Shown here: positions 18,571-28,745 of the stretch, piece after piece
How the letters are laid out: each line of letters starts with the position of its first letter
How positions within the stretch are numbered: the stretch's first letter is position 1
DNA from: Stentor coeruleus
Lineage: Eukaryota > Ciliophora > Heterotrichea > Heterotrichida > Stentoridae
Length of the DNA: 42,737 nt
Reading direction: 5' to 3'
Assembly (NCBI GenBank): GCA_001970955.1
Contig: MPUH01000627.1
Coordinates: 1 to 42,737, forward strand
Translations under genes and position numbers: made by a program
Notes under the pieces: model-generated
Seen by the model: only the letters and a program-made list of their open reading frames with translations
What the model was told of the DNA's origin: nothing
The model's database searches: none

Positions 18571-19136
18571 AAAACTAGCCTAAAAAACCTTAATTTTTAA
18601 CATGAATAAAACTTTAGTTAATAAAAATATCTAATAAATTCTAGGGGGATTTCTATATTATCTTCTAAAAGTATCAGATTTTTATTTTCAAAGGTTTATC
18701 ATAAGTTTGTGACTAAATAATTTTATTTTATATCATGGAAATTTTCAAATCAGTATTTAATTATAAACTTTTGATTAAAGTACTATAAAGCATATACTTC
18801 AAATGAGTATTTTGTAATAAATTCCTAATATTCAACCTTAAAAACTTAAAGTAACCAACAGTTCTTACAACAAAATAGAAAAACCTCTTCTTCATAATCT
18901 TCATAAAACTATAGCATATTATTATTTATTAGCCTCAGCAATTCAAAGACTTACCACAATCCTCACATTTAAAAGCATTATTTCCCCAATCGCCATAAAA
19001 CAAAATCTTCTTTTTATCAAAATGCATATAAAGTATGAAGTTTTCATAAACTATCAACTTAATATCCCTTACATAATATCAATATAAATATTATATCTGA
19101 TTGAACTAAAATGTTTATTGTTTATATGGTAATAAA
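18571..19136. other. Spacer, no gene seen
   Basis: AT-rich and C-biased toward its right end, as upstream of the plus-strand gene at 19137. No open frame of note. Confidence 0.55.
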
Positions 19137-19409
19137 ATGAGTGAATGTAATAAGGCCTACTTGCTTACAAGAAAATGCATTCATCCGAAGGTCTTAAAAG
19201 TACTTGAGAAATTCGCCCCAGTTAGTCCTTTATTAGTTCCAAAAGACCAATATCAGCCTAAAGAAGGTATACTTTGTATATCTCATTCAGAATGTTTACG
19301 AAGCCAACTTCGTGTTAAGCAAGAAAATATAATAATGAAAGTTCCAACAACTTTGAGCTTAGAAAGCTCTTTATTCAAACGTAGACGAGTAGGCCAAACT
19401 TTTAATTGA
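19137..19409 (+). CDS. Small unknown protein
   Basis: 90 aa with ATG start, mixed coding-like composition and Cys, Pro, His and Trp-free sequence: CNKAYLLTRKCIHPKVLKVL, then PKDQYQPKEGILCISHSECL and a basic end (FKRRRVGQTFN). No known domain. The flanks support plus-strand transcription: C-rich before and strongly G-rich after (19410-19860). It ends in TGA, unlike every other called gene here. If TGA were sense the frame would continue about 56 codons in low-complexity AT-rich sequence, so TGA is read as a stop. Confidence 0.5.
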   Translation: MSECNKAYLLTRKCIHPKVLKVLEKFAPVSPLLVPKDQYQPKEGILCISHSECLRSQLRVKQENIIMKVPTTLSLESSLFKRRRVGQTFN

Positions 19410-21812
19410 ATTTATATTAATCTTGGTCTTAGTTTGAAAATTATTAGATGGATGTTATGAGATGTGATTATTATAATAAAAGGAAAATATGTTATGTCAA
19501 GTAGAAATATGGATTTTTTCTTATGTATAAAATTGGTTTGGATTTTTTATGAATTATGATAAAAGTTGGAAGGGTTTTAAATAAAATATTGGATAAAAGG
19601 TTAGAGAAAATAAGCTTTGATGATGTTAATTTGATAAAAAAATATATATTTTAGGTTTGATTTTTTTGTATGCGCTTTAGGAAAGTGATATTTGAATGTT
19701 GATTTAAAAGTATAAGAAATTTGGTATATTAGGTAAATTTATAAGAAATTGTATGGAAAATAATTAAGGGATTTGGGTATAATAGTTTGTGTAAGTATTT
19801 TGATGAAGGTTAGCTTCAGATAAAGTTTATGATGATGCTTTAAGAAGAGAAAATGATAAAAAATATATTTTTCCGCTTGTCTTAGTATGCAAGTTTATTA
19901 TTTATTAGATAATTATTGATAGTGGCTTTATATATTATTTTTAATCTTCATAGATTTGCTACTTCAATTTTTTTATGCATTCTTGATCTTCTCAATACTT
20001 TGACAAATCGTGTTATTTTAAAAATATTTGCACTGTTATTCACTTTGAATTAATGTATGAATTTTTAAACGTTATGTTGTCAGAAATTATTATTTGAAAG
20101 ACTTAGAATTTCCCTATTATGTTCAATATTATATAATATTTTTCACTCTTTTTGTTGATAATAATCAGTATTTTCAAATTATACTAAACATTGGGTTTGA
20201 TTTATATACAAAAAAATGATTAATTTTATCTCAATTTTAATGCAGTAAAACCTGAGAAAGTAGTACGCATCATCGATATATTAATTTTATCTTTTTTACA
20301 AAGGTAAATCAATATTAGAATTTTCATTATCCCAAAAATTTACCCACAAGATAGAATACCAATTATTTCAGGTTTCAATATATATATTCAGGTATCATTA
20401 AATATAATTTTTAACACATAATAATAAATGTTTATATCTATTATGATACTAATAATATTATAATCTACAGTATCCTCTAAAAAAAATTGTTAATAAGTAT
20501 TATTTTATTTATCTGTAGATACAGCAGGAATTATACCTGTTACTTATTGTAAATATAAGTTTATTTAATAGATTATGATCATTTCATAAACTTAATATAG
20601 ATAAATATGTTTATTATATATATGAAAGTTAATAAATAAAAGCTTGATAATTGTTATTACTCTATTTTTTTGTATGTTTCTACCTTTTATTTTATTTTTA
20701 TAAAATTAGTATCTAGTATAGTTGTGAGCTAAAAAATTGATTTAAAATATAATTGAATTAAGTGAAAATCATAATTTATTATTTTTTCGTAATTTTCATC
20801 TCTGAAAACATTGGCCACAATAAATCCTAATATTTAAATTTAACCTGAGTAAATAATCGCTAAAATTATAGGTTTTAGCTAAATCATTATCATTAAAAAT
20901 CATAGAATCCACTATTTTTTATGTATACTCATACATAAATCAACCTTTTTTATCATAAAAACTCTAATTTACCTTGCAAAACTTATTACAAAAGTATCCT
21001 CAAGATTACAACTATCCTGCTTGCTAAAAAAAACTACTTAATAAACAGTAGCAAAAGTAGATCACACAATTTTTTTTTTAAATTCAAAATTATCTTTAAA
21101 CAAATTGCATAAATTGCCCAGCATCCTTTACAATTAAAGAAAGTGATAATAAACTAATATCATGTTTAAAAAAAGCTGCTCCATCTAAAATTTCCTTAAA
21201 AAAAAACCTAGCACATGAAAAAAACTCGGTTTATACAAAGATAAATGTAACGAAAATCAACCTGTAGAAGAAAATCAACCTGAACCATATAGAGTAATAA
21301 GATATGAACTTAGATTTACATCTATTAAACTACCTCAAATAATATTACAAAGCCTACTTATACATTTTATTTCTCATAATATTCATCTTTCCTATATCTT
21401 ATAATATTTTTTTTTACATCCTGGGAACATAAAAGTATAAAACAAGAGCCTTTCAACATAAAGCTAAAATCTACAATAACCTTTCCAGTTCTCGAAGTTC
21501 TACACAAAAGCGCATAAATTTTATAAAAATCAGCATCAAACATAAAATGTATTCCAACATCTTAGGAAATTCAAGATAATATTTATAAAAGCATCCTTGA
21601 TTTTTATATTCAGCATTAAAAAATATATCAACAATAAAAGTATTAAAAATATAAATCTCTTAGCATCCAAATAGTCTTAAAAGTATAGTTTCTATANATG
21701 ATAATTTAAAATATAAATCTCTTAGCATCCAAATAGTCTTAAAAGTATAGTTTCTATGCATGATAATTTAATATCATGCATCTAAAATCATAATTAAAGG
21801 TTATAAATACTA
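19410..21812. other. Long AT-rich spacer
   Basis: 2.4 kb without a supportable gene. 19410-19860 is G-rich (downstream of a plus-strand gene), 20100-20760 is extremely AT-rich, and 20800-21812 is C-rich and G-poor (upstream of the plus-strand PP2C gene). It contains a 62-bp duplication with an N near its right end. No tRNA or conserved RNA recognised. Confidence 0.6.
21646..21769. repeat. 62-bp tandem duplication containing an N
   Basis: 21646-21707 and 21708-21769 are the same 62-bp unit (AAAATATAAATCTCTTAGCA and onward to ATGATAATTT). The first copy has A-N where the second has G-C, at 21696-21697. This is either a real tandem repeat with an unresolved gap or an assembly join. It lies just upstream of the PP2C start. 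Confidence 0.85.
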
Positions 21813-22733
21813 ATGGGTCCTTATTTGTCTTCACCAATACGTGATAAAAAAACCAACCAAAGCGAAAATACTCGGGCAAAAGTTGCATCATGTGAGATGC
21901 AGGGTTGGAGAAACACTATGGAAGATGCGAAATTAGTTAATTTGAACTTATCAGAAACGGCGATGATATTTGGGGTTTTCGATGGACATGGTGGCAAAGA
22001 AGTTGCGGAGTTCGTTTCGCGGCATTTTTGTCAGGAACTTGTCAGTAATCGTGCATATCAGAACCGTAATTATGAACAAGCTTTGAAAGACACTTTTTTA
22101 CGTATGGATGAATTACTTAAGACCCAAGATGGTTTAAAAGAAGTCATACGTATAGCTAAAGACCTTCCAGATAATTATCCAGTTCAGGCTGATCCTAGTA
22201 TGTTAGTTGCCGGATGTACATCAGTAGTATCATTACTTGTTAATAATACTTTATATGTAGCTAATGCTGGAGATTCAAGATGTATTCTTTGTCGTGATGG
22301 TAAAGCTATAGAACTTTCTCAAGACCATAAACCTGATTTACCTCAAGAAAGAGATAGGATTATAAAAGCTGGGGGTATTGTTGAAGATGGAAGGGTTATG
22401 GGGAATTTAAATCTTAGTAGGTCTATTGGTGACTTGGAATATAAAAAAAATTCTAGTATACCACAGAAGGATCAGATGATTAGTGCTTATCCAGATGTGA
22501 GAATAGAAGAAATTGGTAGAGGGGATCAGTTTTTGGTATTGGCTTGTGATGGAGTTTGGGATATGCTTACTTCACAAGAATGTGCTGATTTTGTTGGGCA
22601 AAGGATTAAAAACAAGCCTTTGAATTCTGTTGCTGAAGATGTCTTGGATAGATGTTTAGCCCCAGATATTGCCTCAAGTGGTGGACTTGGTTGTGACAAT
22701 ACTACAATAGTTATTGTTGAGCTTAAGCATTAG
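21813..22733 (+). CDS. PP2C-type (PPM) Ser/Thr protein phosphatase
   Basis: Metal-dependent phosphatase that removes phosphate from Ser/Thr. All core motifs are present in order: GWRNTMEDA (31-39), FGVFDGHGG (53-61, metal-binding D57), GCTSVVSLL, YVANAGDSRC, LSQDHKP, GRVMGNLNLSRSIGD, LVLACDGVWD (metal-binding D) and GCDNTTIVIV. The 306-aa length is a single catalytic domain with no extra regulatory region. It begins MGPYLSSP; Gly2 with Ser6/Ser7 is compatible with N-myristoylation, as in many PPM1 proteins. Closest in style to the PPM1A/G group. Stop is TAG. It is convergent with the ORC4-like gene, with 96 bp between stops. Confidence 0.96.
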   Translation: MGPYLSSPIRDKKTNQSENTRAKVASCEMQGWRNTMEDAKLVNLNLSETAMIFGVFDGHGGKEVAEFVSRHFCQELVSNRAYQNRNYEQALKDTFLRMDELLKTQDGLKEVIRIAKDLPDNYPVQADPSMLVAGCTSVVSLLVNNTLYVANAGDSRCILCRDGKAIELSQDHKPDLPQERDRIIKAGGIVEDGRVMGNLNLSRSIGDLEYKKNSSIPQKDQMISAYPDVRIEEIGRGDQFLVLACDGVWDMLTSQECADFVGQRIKNKPLNSVAEDVLDRCLAPDIASSGGLGCDNTTIVIVELKH

Positions 22734-22829
22734 ATAGTAAGAATTAATAGTTTTTAGAAGAAGTTGAGTTTATTAAACTTTTTAGGATATTATGAGGATA
22801 CCATTACAAACTTGAATTTATTACCAATC

Positions 22830-23717
22830 CTACACCTCCATCACCCATTCTTGCAAAGCTGTGGGCACTTCAATCATATCTTTTTTAATAGCATAAATCA
22901 CATTATTCGGGTCGAAATTCAGTTGGTATATTGTAAACCTAGGTATTGCATGTCTTTTACTAACCTTTAATAAACAGTTTTTCATCAAATAACTGGTAAG
23001 TATGCTAAAAGTAAATTTATCAACATCATAAACAATCATCGGGGATTTGTTTTTAAAAGCTTCATACTCTTTAAAAGCTGTAACCTGAGTAATATCCCTA
23101 TTTTTCAAAGCTGACCTTATATAGCATATTAATACAAGCATATGCAAAGGTTTTAATTGTTGTATAGCTCGAGTATTATATTCTTCTAATTCAACCCCAG
23201 CAATAAGATTTTCAAGTAATTCAACATCAATCATCATAATACTTTGATATGAAAATCTTGATTTGATTCTTTTTTCTAACATTTCTATGAAATCAAGACG
23301 ATTTGTCACCCCTATAACACACATCATACATATATCTTCATGAACAAGTTCAAAAAGTGTATATAAAAGGATTTGTTTTAGGTTACGATGAGCTAATTCT
23401 TGAATATCATAGATAGATATTATCATTTTCCATGTTGGGCTTAATGATGATTTTATAAAGTTTAAAGTACTTTGGAAATTACCTTCTGTGTAAACTGTTG
23501 AGGTTATATTGGCTATTTGGATTGCTAAACATTGAAGAGCGTGAAGGTCGTCTGTGATAAGAAGACCAGATAATGTTAGGACTGCGCATTGATATGGCTT
23601 AGAAACTTCGGATATCATTTTGGTTACGGAATTTGTCCTGTTACCAAGAAGGAGGACACATTGGTTTTGGCTCATTTTGAAACATCGGTCAAAGACATCT
23701 TTAAGCTGCGAAGCCAT
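22830..23717 (-). CDS. ORC4: ORC4-like subunit with degenerate ATP-binding motifs
   Basis: ORC4 is part of the origin recognition complex, which marks replication origins and loads MCM helicase. The 295-aa protein follows the ORC4 pattern: CVLLLGNRTNSVTKMI at the P-loop position, LTLSGLLITDDLHALQCLA, a Walker-B-like strand (KMIISIYDIQELAHRN), LLYTLFELV, CVIGVTNRLDFIEMLEKRIKSRFS (sensor 1 and the ELLEKRVKSRFS hallmark) and a C-terminal winged-helix-like region. The Walker A GxxGxGKT is replaced by GNRTNSVT and the Walker B acidic pair is missing, so ATP binding is unlikely. It is shorter than the roughly 430-aa animal protein. Stop is TAG. Confidence 0.82.
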   Translation of the reverse strand: MASQLKDVFDRCFKMSQNQCVLLLGNRTNSVTKMISEVSKPYQCAVLTLSGLLITDDLHALQCLAIQIANITSTVYTEGNFQSTLNFIKSSLSPTWKMIISIYDIQELAHRNLKQILLYTLFELVHEDICMMCVIGVTNRLDFIEMLEKRIKSRFSYQSIMMIDVELLENLIAGVELEEYNTRAIQQLKPLHMLVLICYIRSALKNRDITQVTAFKEYEAFKNKSPMIVYDVDKFTFSILTSYLMKNCLLKVSKRHAIPRFTIYQLNFDPNNVIYAIKKDMIEVPTALQEWVMEV

Positions 23718-23878
23718 GATTTATTATAAAATATTGGATTAGGTGAATTTATTAAAAATATTTTGATGCTGATTATATGAAAAACCTTCAAAACTCAACA
23801 AAGAAATTCTCCCCTTCTCCACCCACTTCCAATATCCGACTTAAAACCTTAAAAATTCCAAATTTATAATTATATAAA

Positions 23879-24733
23879 ATGGATACTAACTGTCTAGCAG
23901 GCAGTATCGAAGACACAATCATGCGTAGTCGTCAAATAATGCAAGAATCCAAAGCAGTGACAATGAAATATCTTCAAAGAAAAAACATACTCGAAGGAAA
24001 CTTTCTCTACAACGACCTCAAACCAGAAAGAGATCTCTCAAGCATAAGCAACTCAGATATCATAAGACATATTTCCGAAATTGACTTAAAAAATCAAAAA
24101 GAAACCCTAATGCAAACCTTAGAAGAAGCCCAAAAAATCCAAGAACTTCAAAATAATATCAACGACCTTAATCAAAAAATCAAAACCCAAGCAATGAGAA
24201 TCCAATACTTAGAAAACACTTTATCTGAAGTTAATTTAGAAAAGAAAAATTTGATTAATGAATTAAAAGCTTTAAAAAAAGAAAATAATATTGAGGCTAG
24301 TATAATCAGTCAGAAATATGAAGATAATGATATGAATAAAAGGAAATTAGATAAAGAATCTGATGATATTTTTATTATTGAAGATAAGATTAGGATGTTA
24401 GAGGAAAAATATAAGAGACAAGTTATTGAGAATCATGAATTGATGGAGGATATTAAGAAATTACAGAATGGGGAATGCTTTAATGATGATAATGCTAAGA
24501 TAAATGAACTTGAGGAAATTTTGATTGAGAGTATGGAGAAATATCAGAAACTTAAGGAGAGATTGGAAAAAACAGAAAGTTTGATGTTGTTGGAAAATGC
24601 AAATTTCAGCCCTAAGTCTTCAGTTTCGAGAAAGGTTAAGGGAAATTTGTTGAAAACGACGATGTGTAAAAATAAAAGAAAGAGTTTGGTTAAAAGTAAG
24701 ATGGGGTCTAGTAAAGGACTTTTACAAGGTTAA
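23879..24733 (+). CDS. Coiled-coil protein of unknown function
   Basis: 284 aa, single exon, stop TAA. Residues about 70-235 are coiled coil rich in Leu, Glu, Lys and Asn. Residues 236-284 are basic and Ser-rich (SPKSSVSRKVKGNLLKTT), probably disordered or microtubule- or nucleic-acid-binding. The N-terminal 60 residues are mixed (SIEDTIMRSRQIMQES). No domain is recognised. It is divergent from the ORC4-like gene, with 161 bp between starts. The upstream sequence is C-rich, as for other plus-strand genes. Confidence 0.8.
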   Translation: MDTNCLAGSIEDTIMRSRQIMQESKAVTMKYLQRKNILEGNFLYNDLKPERDLSSISNSDIIRHISEIDLKNQKETLMQTLEEAQKIQELQNNINDLNQKIKTQAMRIQYLENTLSEVNLEKKNLINELKALKKENNIEASIISQKYEDNDMNKRKLDKESDDIFIIEDKIRMLEEKYKRQVIENHELMEDIKKLQNGECFNDDNAKINELEEILIESMEKYQKLKERLEKTESLMLLENANFSPKSSVSRKVKGNLLKTTMCKNKRKSLVKSKMGSSKGLLQG

Positions 24734-24960
24734 ACTAGGGTTATTTTTTTTACTTTGTAATTTTTGTTATTGGTTTTTATAGGTATTACAGCTATTAATA
24801 AAATAGATAGGTTTTTATATTCGTTAATATATGTTTATGTAGATAAATTATATTTCACAAATCATAATCTTAAAATCTTGTTGAAAAGTTTCTAAGTCTA
24901 TCTATATCACCCTTCTACTAAAATCTTAAAAATCTCTAAAAAAACTTCAGTACTTAGAGG
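24734..24960. other. Spacer left of the inverted-repeat segment
   Basis: AT-rich sequence without a gene. It starts T/G-rich (downstream of a plus-strand gene) and turns C-rich at 24890-24960 up to the left inverted repeat. Confidence 0.5.
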
Positions 24961-25043
24961 GCAAAGTGACCAGGTATCGACCAGTCATGAAATAGTGATA
25001 AGCAATAAACCTTGATAAAGAAAAATGAGAAATATTTAAAAAC
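24961..25043 (+). repeat. Left inverted-repeat arm
   Basis: 83 bp. The outermost 31 bp match the right arm with four mismatches, mostly C/T. A second matching block, from about 24993, contains GTGATAAGCAATAA and AAAGAAAA. Confidence 0.7.
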
Positions 25044-25853
25044 AAAGAGAAAGAGAAAAGAAAACCATTTTCAAAAGCTAAAATTGTAATTTTTTTTTTG
25101 ATACTGAGAAAATTAGCTTATATTTATTAATAGATATTGCATTATGTATATTAATATATATAAGTTTGCTAATAAATCGTTATTTTATAGTACCACCCAT
25201 ACTTAAGCTTTTCATATAAACTTTATGCTCATTTTAGGTAAGATATAAGTATTTTTAATCGATATAATAGATATTACAATCTATTTTTATAAAGAATTAT
25301 TGAAACTTTAGCACTTCAAGTTCTTCAGGTTAATAAACTTCACAAATAGAATGATAAATCTTTTTGGTTTTTTTTCTTGTTATCATTAGCCTAAGAAATA
25401 TTTATTTGAAAATCTCTACTTTTCTTTAATTGCAACTTTGCTTCCTACTATAAGAGTTTTAGATTATTTTTCAATTTCAGCTTTGTAGTATGCTTTAATA
25501 TTATTAATTTCTTGTTGTATATTTATCTTATTTCCCTTACTATAAAGAGACTGTGATATAAACTTTATGACTAAATGATTTTTATCATTAAAGCCATTCA
25601 ATATTTTTAAATCCTATAGCTAGTGAATATTGTTTTGGTTATTAATTTACGCACAAATTTACTTATAAAGAATAGTCTGCATATTTATGCTATAATAAAA
25701 GTTAAAATATATGATTTTAATATAATATTGATAATATACTATAGATAAGATACTTATGCTAAGATTAAACCAATCCTTTATTTAGAATTATTATTATTAT
25801 TTTTATTTACTAAGCGATTAAAAATAGATTAACTTCATTATTAAACCTTAAAA
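25044..25853. other. AT-rich spacer inside the inverted-repeat segment
   Basis: No gene seen. Extremely AT-rich sequence between the left arm and the 3' end of the minus-strand gene. The usual C-rich plus-strand signature of a 3' flank is weak here. Confidence 0.5.
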
Positions 25854-28454
25854 CTATCTATGACTGACCCCACATTTTAACCCAAAAAATGATACGGAAT
25901 GGAAATTGCTTTTTCCTATATTAGTTTTAGATTCACCTTTTTTTTTATTTTCATTGAACAACTGAATTTGAAAATTTTCTAAGTTACTCAAGTCTCCTTC
26001 AAAAAGAAAATTGCCTGCAGATTCATTTATTGTTTCCATTTTTTTACCTAGTAATTGAAGTTCTGCATCATTCCCTGCCTCTCTTCGTGAATATATATAA
26101 TCGTACTCAGACATGCCACTTAAATCTTCTTTTTGAATTTTATCATTTTTTGGAGTATAAATAGCTCGAGAATCAGCGTAGGTTTTACAATTTATTCTCC
26201 TTATGTAATGTGCTAACTCATGAAAAATTGTTAAAAGCATCGCTGCTTGACTGTCAGATTTAGGGGGTTTTAGCGAAATATAAAAAGGAGATACTAAAAT
26301 CTTTTGATTAAAAGTTGTTAATCCATAAAGTGATGGCTGCATTTGTAAAACATAAACGCGATTTAAAGCTTTTGTAATAATATTAGCGAATTCAGCTGAA
26401 TTTGCTATTTCATCCAATGTTTTTTCTTTTTTTGCAATTTCCTCTAATTTATTCTCTTCATTTTTTTCTTTTTCTAAAAGATTTTTCTTTATTTTTTTTT
26501 CACCTGAAAAAGCCTCTTCAAATTTTTCTTCTAAATTCTCTTCACACTTTTCTTCTTCTAAATTTACTTCATATTTTTCTTCTTTTAAATTTTGTTTTTC
26601 GTTTATTTTCTTTAATTCACCAAAACTTGTGCTGTTATTTTCTAAATATTTGGCAAGCATTTTCAAGATTGTTTTCTTCATCAAAAAATTTTTTATCTTA
26701 GCCATAAGTGCAGCATTTTGACTTAATAACCCAACCAATTTGTAACACAAATAATTTTGATTTTGGACAGGGAAAAAGTGGTACCAATCTTTTTGGTAAG
26801 TTAAGGAAATTAACCCAAAAAGGTACGTTTCTTTTTTAGTCACATTTTTTTCTCCTAAAAAGTTTTTGATAATTTTATTGTACTCTGGCTCTATGGAATC
26901 ATGTTCAATAATTGCGTCTATTAATTCTTCATCACATTCAAGGCTAAAAGACATATCTTTATGAAAAGCATAAAAAAATGAAACCAAGCCCTCTTTGAAT
27001 TTTATGTTTTCTGAGTCACATCTAGAAGCATAAAATAAGTCATGACCCTTTTTAAGAATCCTTAGTAATCCATCAAATCTATCTGAAGTATATGTTCTAA
27101 CTTTGCTTGCTATTACTACTCTTAAATTATCGTATTTTTCATATTTTACTTGAAACTGTATTAATTCTTCATTCTTTAAATCAGTAGGTTTTCTTATTAT
27201 TTTATGTGGAGGCACACCGCCAAATACTTTTTTTAATTCATAATTATAACTATCACAAATTGTATGAATCTTACTTATAGTATCTACAAAGTAATCACAA
27301 GATTGTTCTAATTCCCGATCTGTAATATTTTCTTCTTCTATATTTTCTGTTTGAATTATCAAGTTAGGTCTAATTATTTTTTCGATTTCATCTCTGGAAA
27401 CATTCAGTTTTAAACTGATTTTTTCATAGTCGCATCTTTCACTTGAAATTATATTTAAACACAATATTATTATATCTTTCAAAAACTGGTTATCAATCCT
27501 CTCTTCAATATTTGAAGAGTAAGTAATTTCTGGTTTATCTTTGCTTCTGATTGGAAGGTCAAAAATTCTTCGAAACCAAGACATATGATTTTTTGTTTGT
27601 AAATTTATATTTGCTTTAATATTAAACATTGATAAACACAGTAGACCAAAAGAAAAAGTACTTGAATACAAAAAGTTTATATTATCAATTACTGCCACTT
27701 TGTTTTCTATTTCAGTCAATAATCTTAGCTCTGGAGATAAGATTTTTTTGTTTGCCAAAGGAATTATTTTACTAATATTCTGTTTATTAATTTTTTTTAT
27801 TATCCAGAAATTGTCACCTATCAAAACTTCTCTTTTTTCTGTGAAGTAAATAAAATCTTTATTAAGACCGACATTATATATTCCATGTTTTTGCATTTCA
27901 AAAAGAATTTGTCCGAGTTTTCCGAGGGCTTCAATTTTTAGACTTTCATCCCAATTTCTTGCTAATTCACTAAATGATTGTCCACATTTTTCTGTAATCA
28001 AAACATATAAAATTGATGTTGGATTCTCTTCAGTATAAAATCCATAAAGAAGCTTTGAATAAGAAAAATAATCATTATTAAACCAAGTTCTTTCTATGGT
28101 TATATACTCACAAACAAGTTCTGGCGGTCCTAAAAATTTTCTGATAATAAACCTAAACTCATTTTCCTCAATTCCTTTATAATAAGATAGTTCTGAGTCT
28201 CCAAATATCTTTTTGTTTATTAGGTCACCTTCAAGTATCGAATCAGGAAATTTACTTAATTGGTAGATTGATTCCAAACTCATCAATTCTCTATTGATTT
28301 TCATTATTTTTATAAATCTAAAATTTGCAAACCAAAAATTTGAAGATAAAAAATTGTTTTTGAAATAAAAAAAATTGAACTTAGTAGATGAGCCTATTTT
28401 AAAGGCTTTATCGCTTAAAAAAGTATTCACATATCTATTAGAGTTTTCAATCAT
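25854..28454 (-). CDS. Kinase-like (pseudokinase) protein fused to an HELAH zinc metallopeptidase domain
   Basis: 866 aa from the first ATG (28454). A second ATG at 28304 (Met51) would drop an AT-rich, Phe-rich leader and is the alternative start. Residues about 60-310 have kinase-fold features (ILYVLITEKCGQSFSELA; GQILFEMQKHGIY; VLIGDNFWIIKK; SFGLLCLSMF), but HRD and DFG are not conserved, so it is probably inactive as a kinase. Residues 320-620 are unassigned. Residues about 624-690 are a Lys/Glu linker. Residues 690-866 contain IFHELAHYIRR, with HELAH at 745-749 and a candidate third ligand in REAGNDAE (E792-x3-D796), the layout of a gluzincin metallopeptidase. Stop is TAG. It is the only gene between the inverted repeats. 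Confidence 0.78.
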   Translation of the reverse strand: MIENSNRYVNTFLSDKAFKIGSSTKFNFFYFKNNFLSSNFWFANFRFIKIMKINRELMSLESIYQLSKFPDSILEGDLINKKIFGDSELSYYKGIEENEFRFIIRKFLGPPELVCEYITIERTWFNNDYFSYSKLLYGFYTEENPTSILYVLITEKCGQSFSELARNWDESLKIEALGKLGQILFEMQKHGIYNVGLNKDFIYFTEKREVLIGDNFWIIKKINKQNISKIIPLANKKILSPELRLLTEIENKVAVIDNINFLYSSTFSFGLLCLSMFNIKANINLQTKNHMSWFRRIFDLPIRSKDKPEITYSSNIEERIDNQFLKDIIILCLNIISSERCDYEKISLKLNVSRDEIEKIIRPNLIIQTENIEEENITDRELEQSCDYFVDTISKIHTICDSYNYELKKVFGGVPPHKIIRKPTDLKNEELIQFQVKYEKYDNLRVVIASKVRTYTSDRFDGLLRILKKGHDLFYASRCDSENIKFKEGLVSFFYAFHKDMSFSLECDEELIDAIIEHDSIEPEYNKIIKNFLGEKNVTKKETYLFGLISLTYQKDWYHFFPVQNQNYLCYKLVGLLSQNAALMAKIKNFLMKKTILKMLAKYLENNSTSFGELKKINEKQNLKEEKYEVNLEEEKCEENLEEKFEEAFSGEKKIKKNLLEKEKNEENKLEEIAKKEKTLDEIANSAEFANIITKALNRVYVLQMQPSLYGLTTFNQKILVSPFYISLKPPKSDSQAAMLLTIFHELAHYIRRINCKTYADSRAIYTPKNDKIQKEDLSGMSEYDYIYSRREAGNDAELQLLGKKMETINESAGNFLFEGDLSNLENFQIQLFNENKKKGESKTNIGKSNFHSVSFFGLKCGVSHR

Positions 28455-28745
28455 TCCTTACGTTTAATATATAATTATGCATAAACTAAAAAATTAATTA
28501 AGTTTTATTACTTTATTTTATTATTTTTACTTTTTTTGTATGTTTTTACCTGTTTTTTAATACTTCTCACTTTTCTTTGCCTAGGCTTATTGCTTATCAC
28601 TCCATCCCTAATTCTTACTTGTTCTTTCTAGTTCTTTACTAGTTCTTTACTAGTTCATAACTAGTCCATACCTAGTCACTTTGCTTTCTCAACAACCTCC
28701 AGCCTTACCCTAACAAAACCCTTCATAATCATTTTATCTAAAAAA
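28455..28745. other. Short spacer containing the right inverted-repeat arm
   Basis: C/T-rich on the plus strand, which fits the 5' flank of the plus-strand PX gene at 28746 but not that of the minus-strand gene at 25854. It holds the right arm and an 11-bp tandem repeat. Confidence 0.55.
28552..28684 (-). repeat. Right inverted-repeat arm with internal 11-bp tandem repeat
   Basis: About 133 bp. On the minus strand it contains AACTAGTAAAG repeated two to three times after the outer 31 bp, giving many ACTAGT sites. This insertion accounts for its greater length than the left arm. It ends 61 bp before the PX gene start. Confidence 0.7.

Larger units (their letters stand above)
24961..28684. mobile_element. 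3.7-kb segment bounded by imperfect inverted repeats (candidate element)
   Basis: The left arm (24961-25043) reads GCAAAGTGACCAGGTATCGA and continues to GTGATAAGCAATAA and TTTAAAAAC. The right arm (28552-28684), read on the minus strand, starts GCAAAGTGACTAGGTATGGA and also contains GTGATAAGCAATAA and TTAAAAAAC in the same order. The right arm is longer because of an inserted tandem AACTAGTAAAG repeat. Between them lies one gene, the kinase-like/metallopeptidase ORF, plus AT-rich spacer. I see no clear target-site duplication and no transposase. It could be a non-autonomous or captured-gene element, or simply an inverted duplication. Confidence 0.45.

Noticed and set aside
20100..20760. Possible replication origin or centromere-like AT island
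   Set aside because: Extreme AT content is common in spacers here and no specific motif supports such a role.
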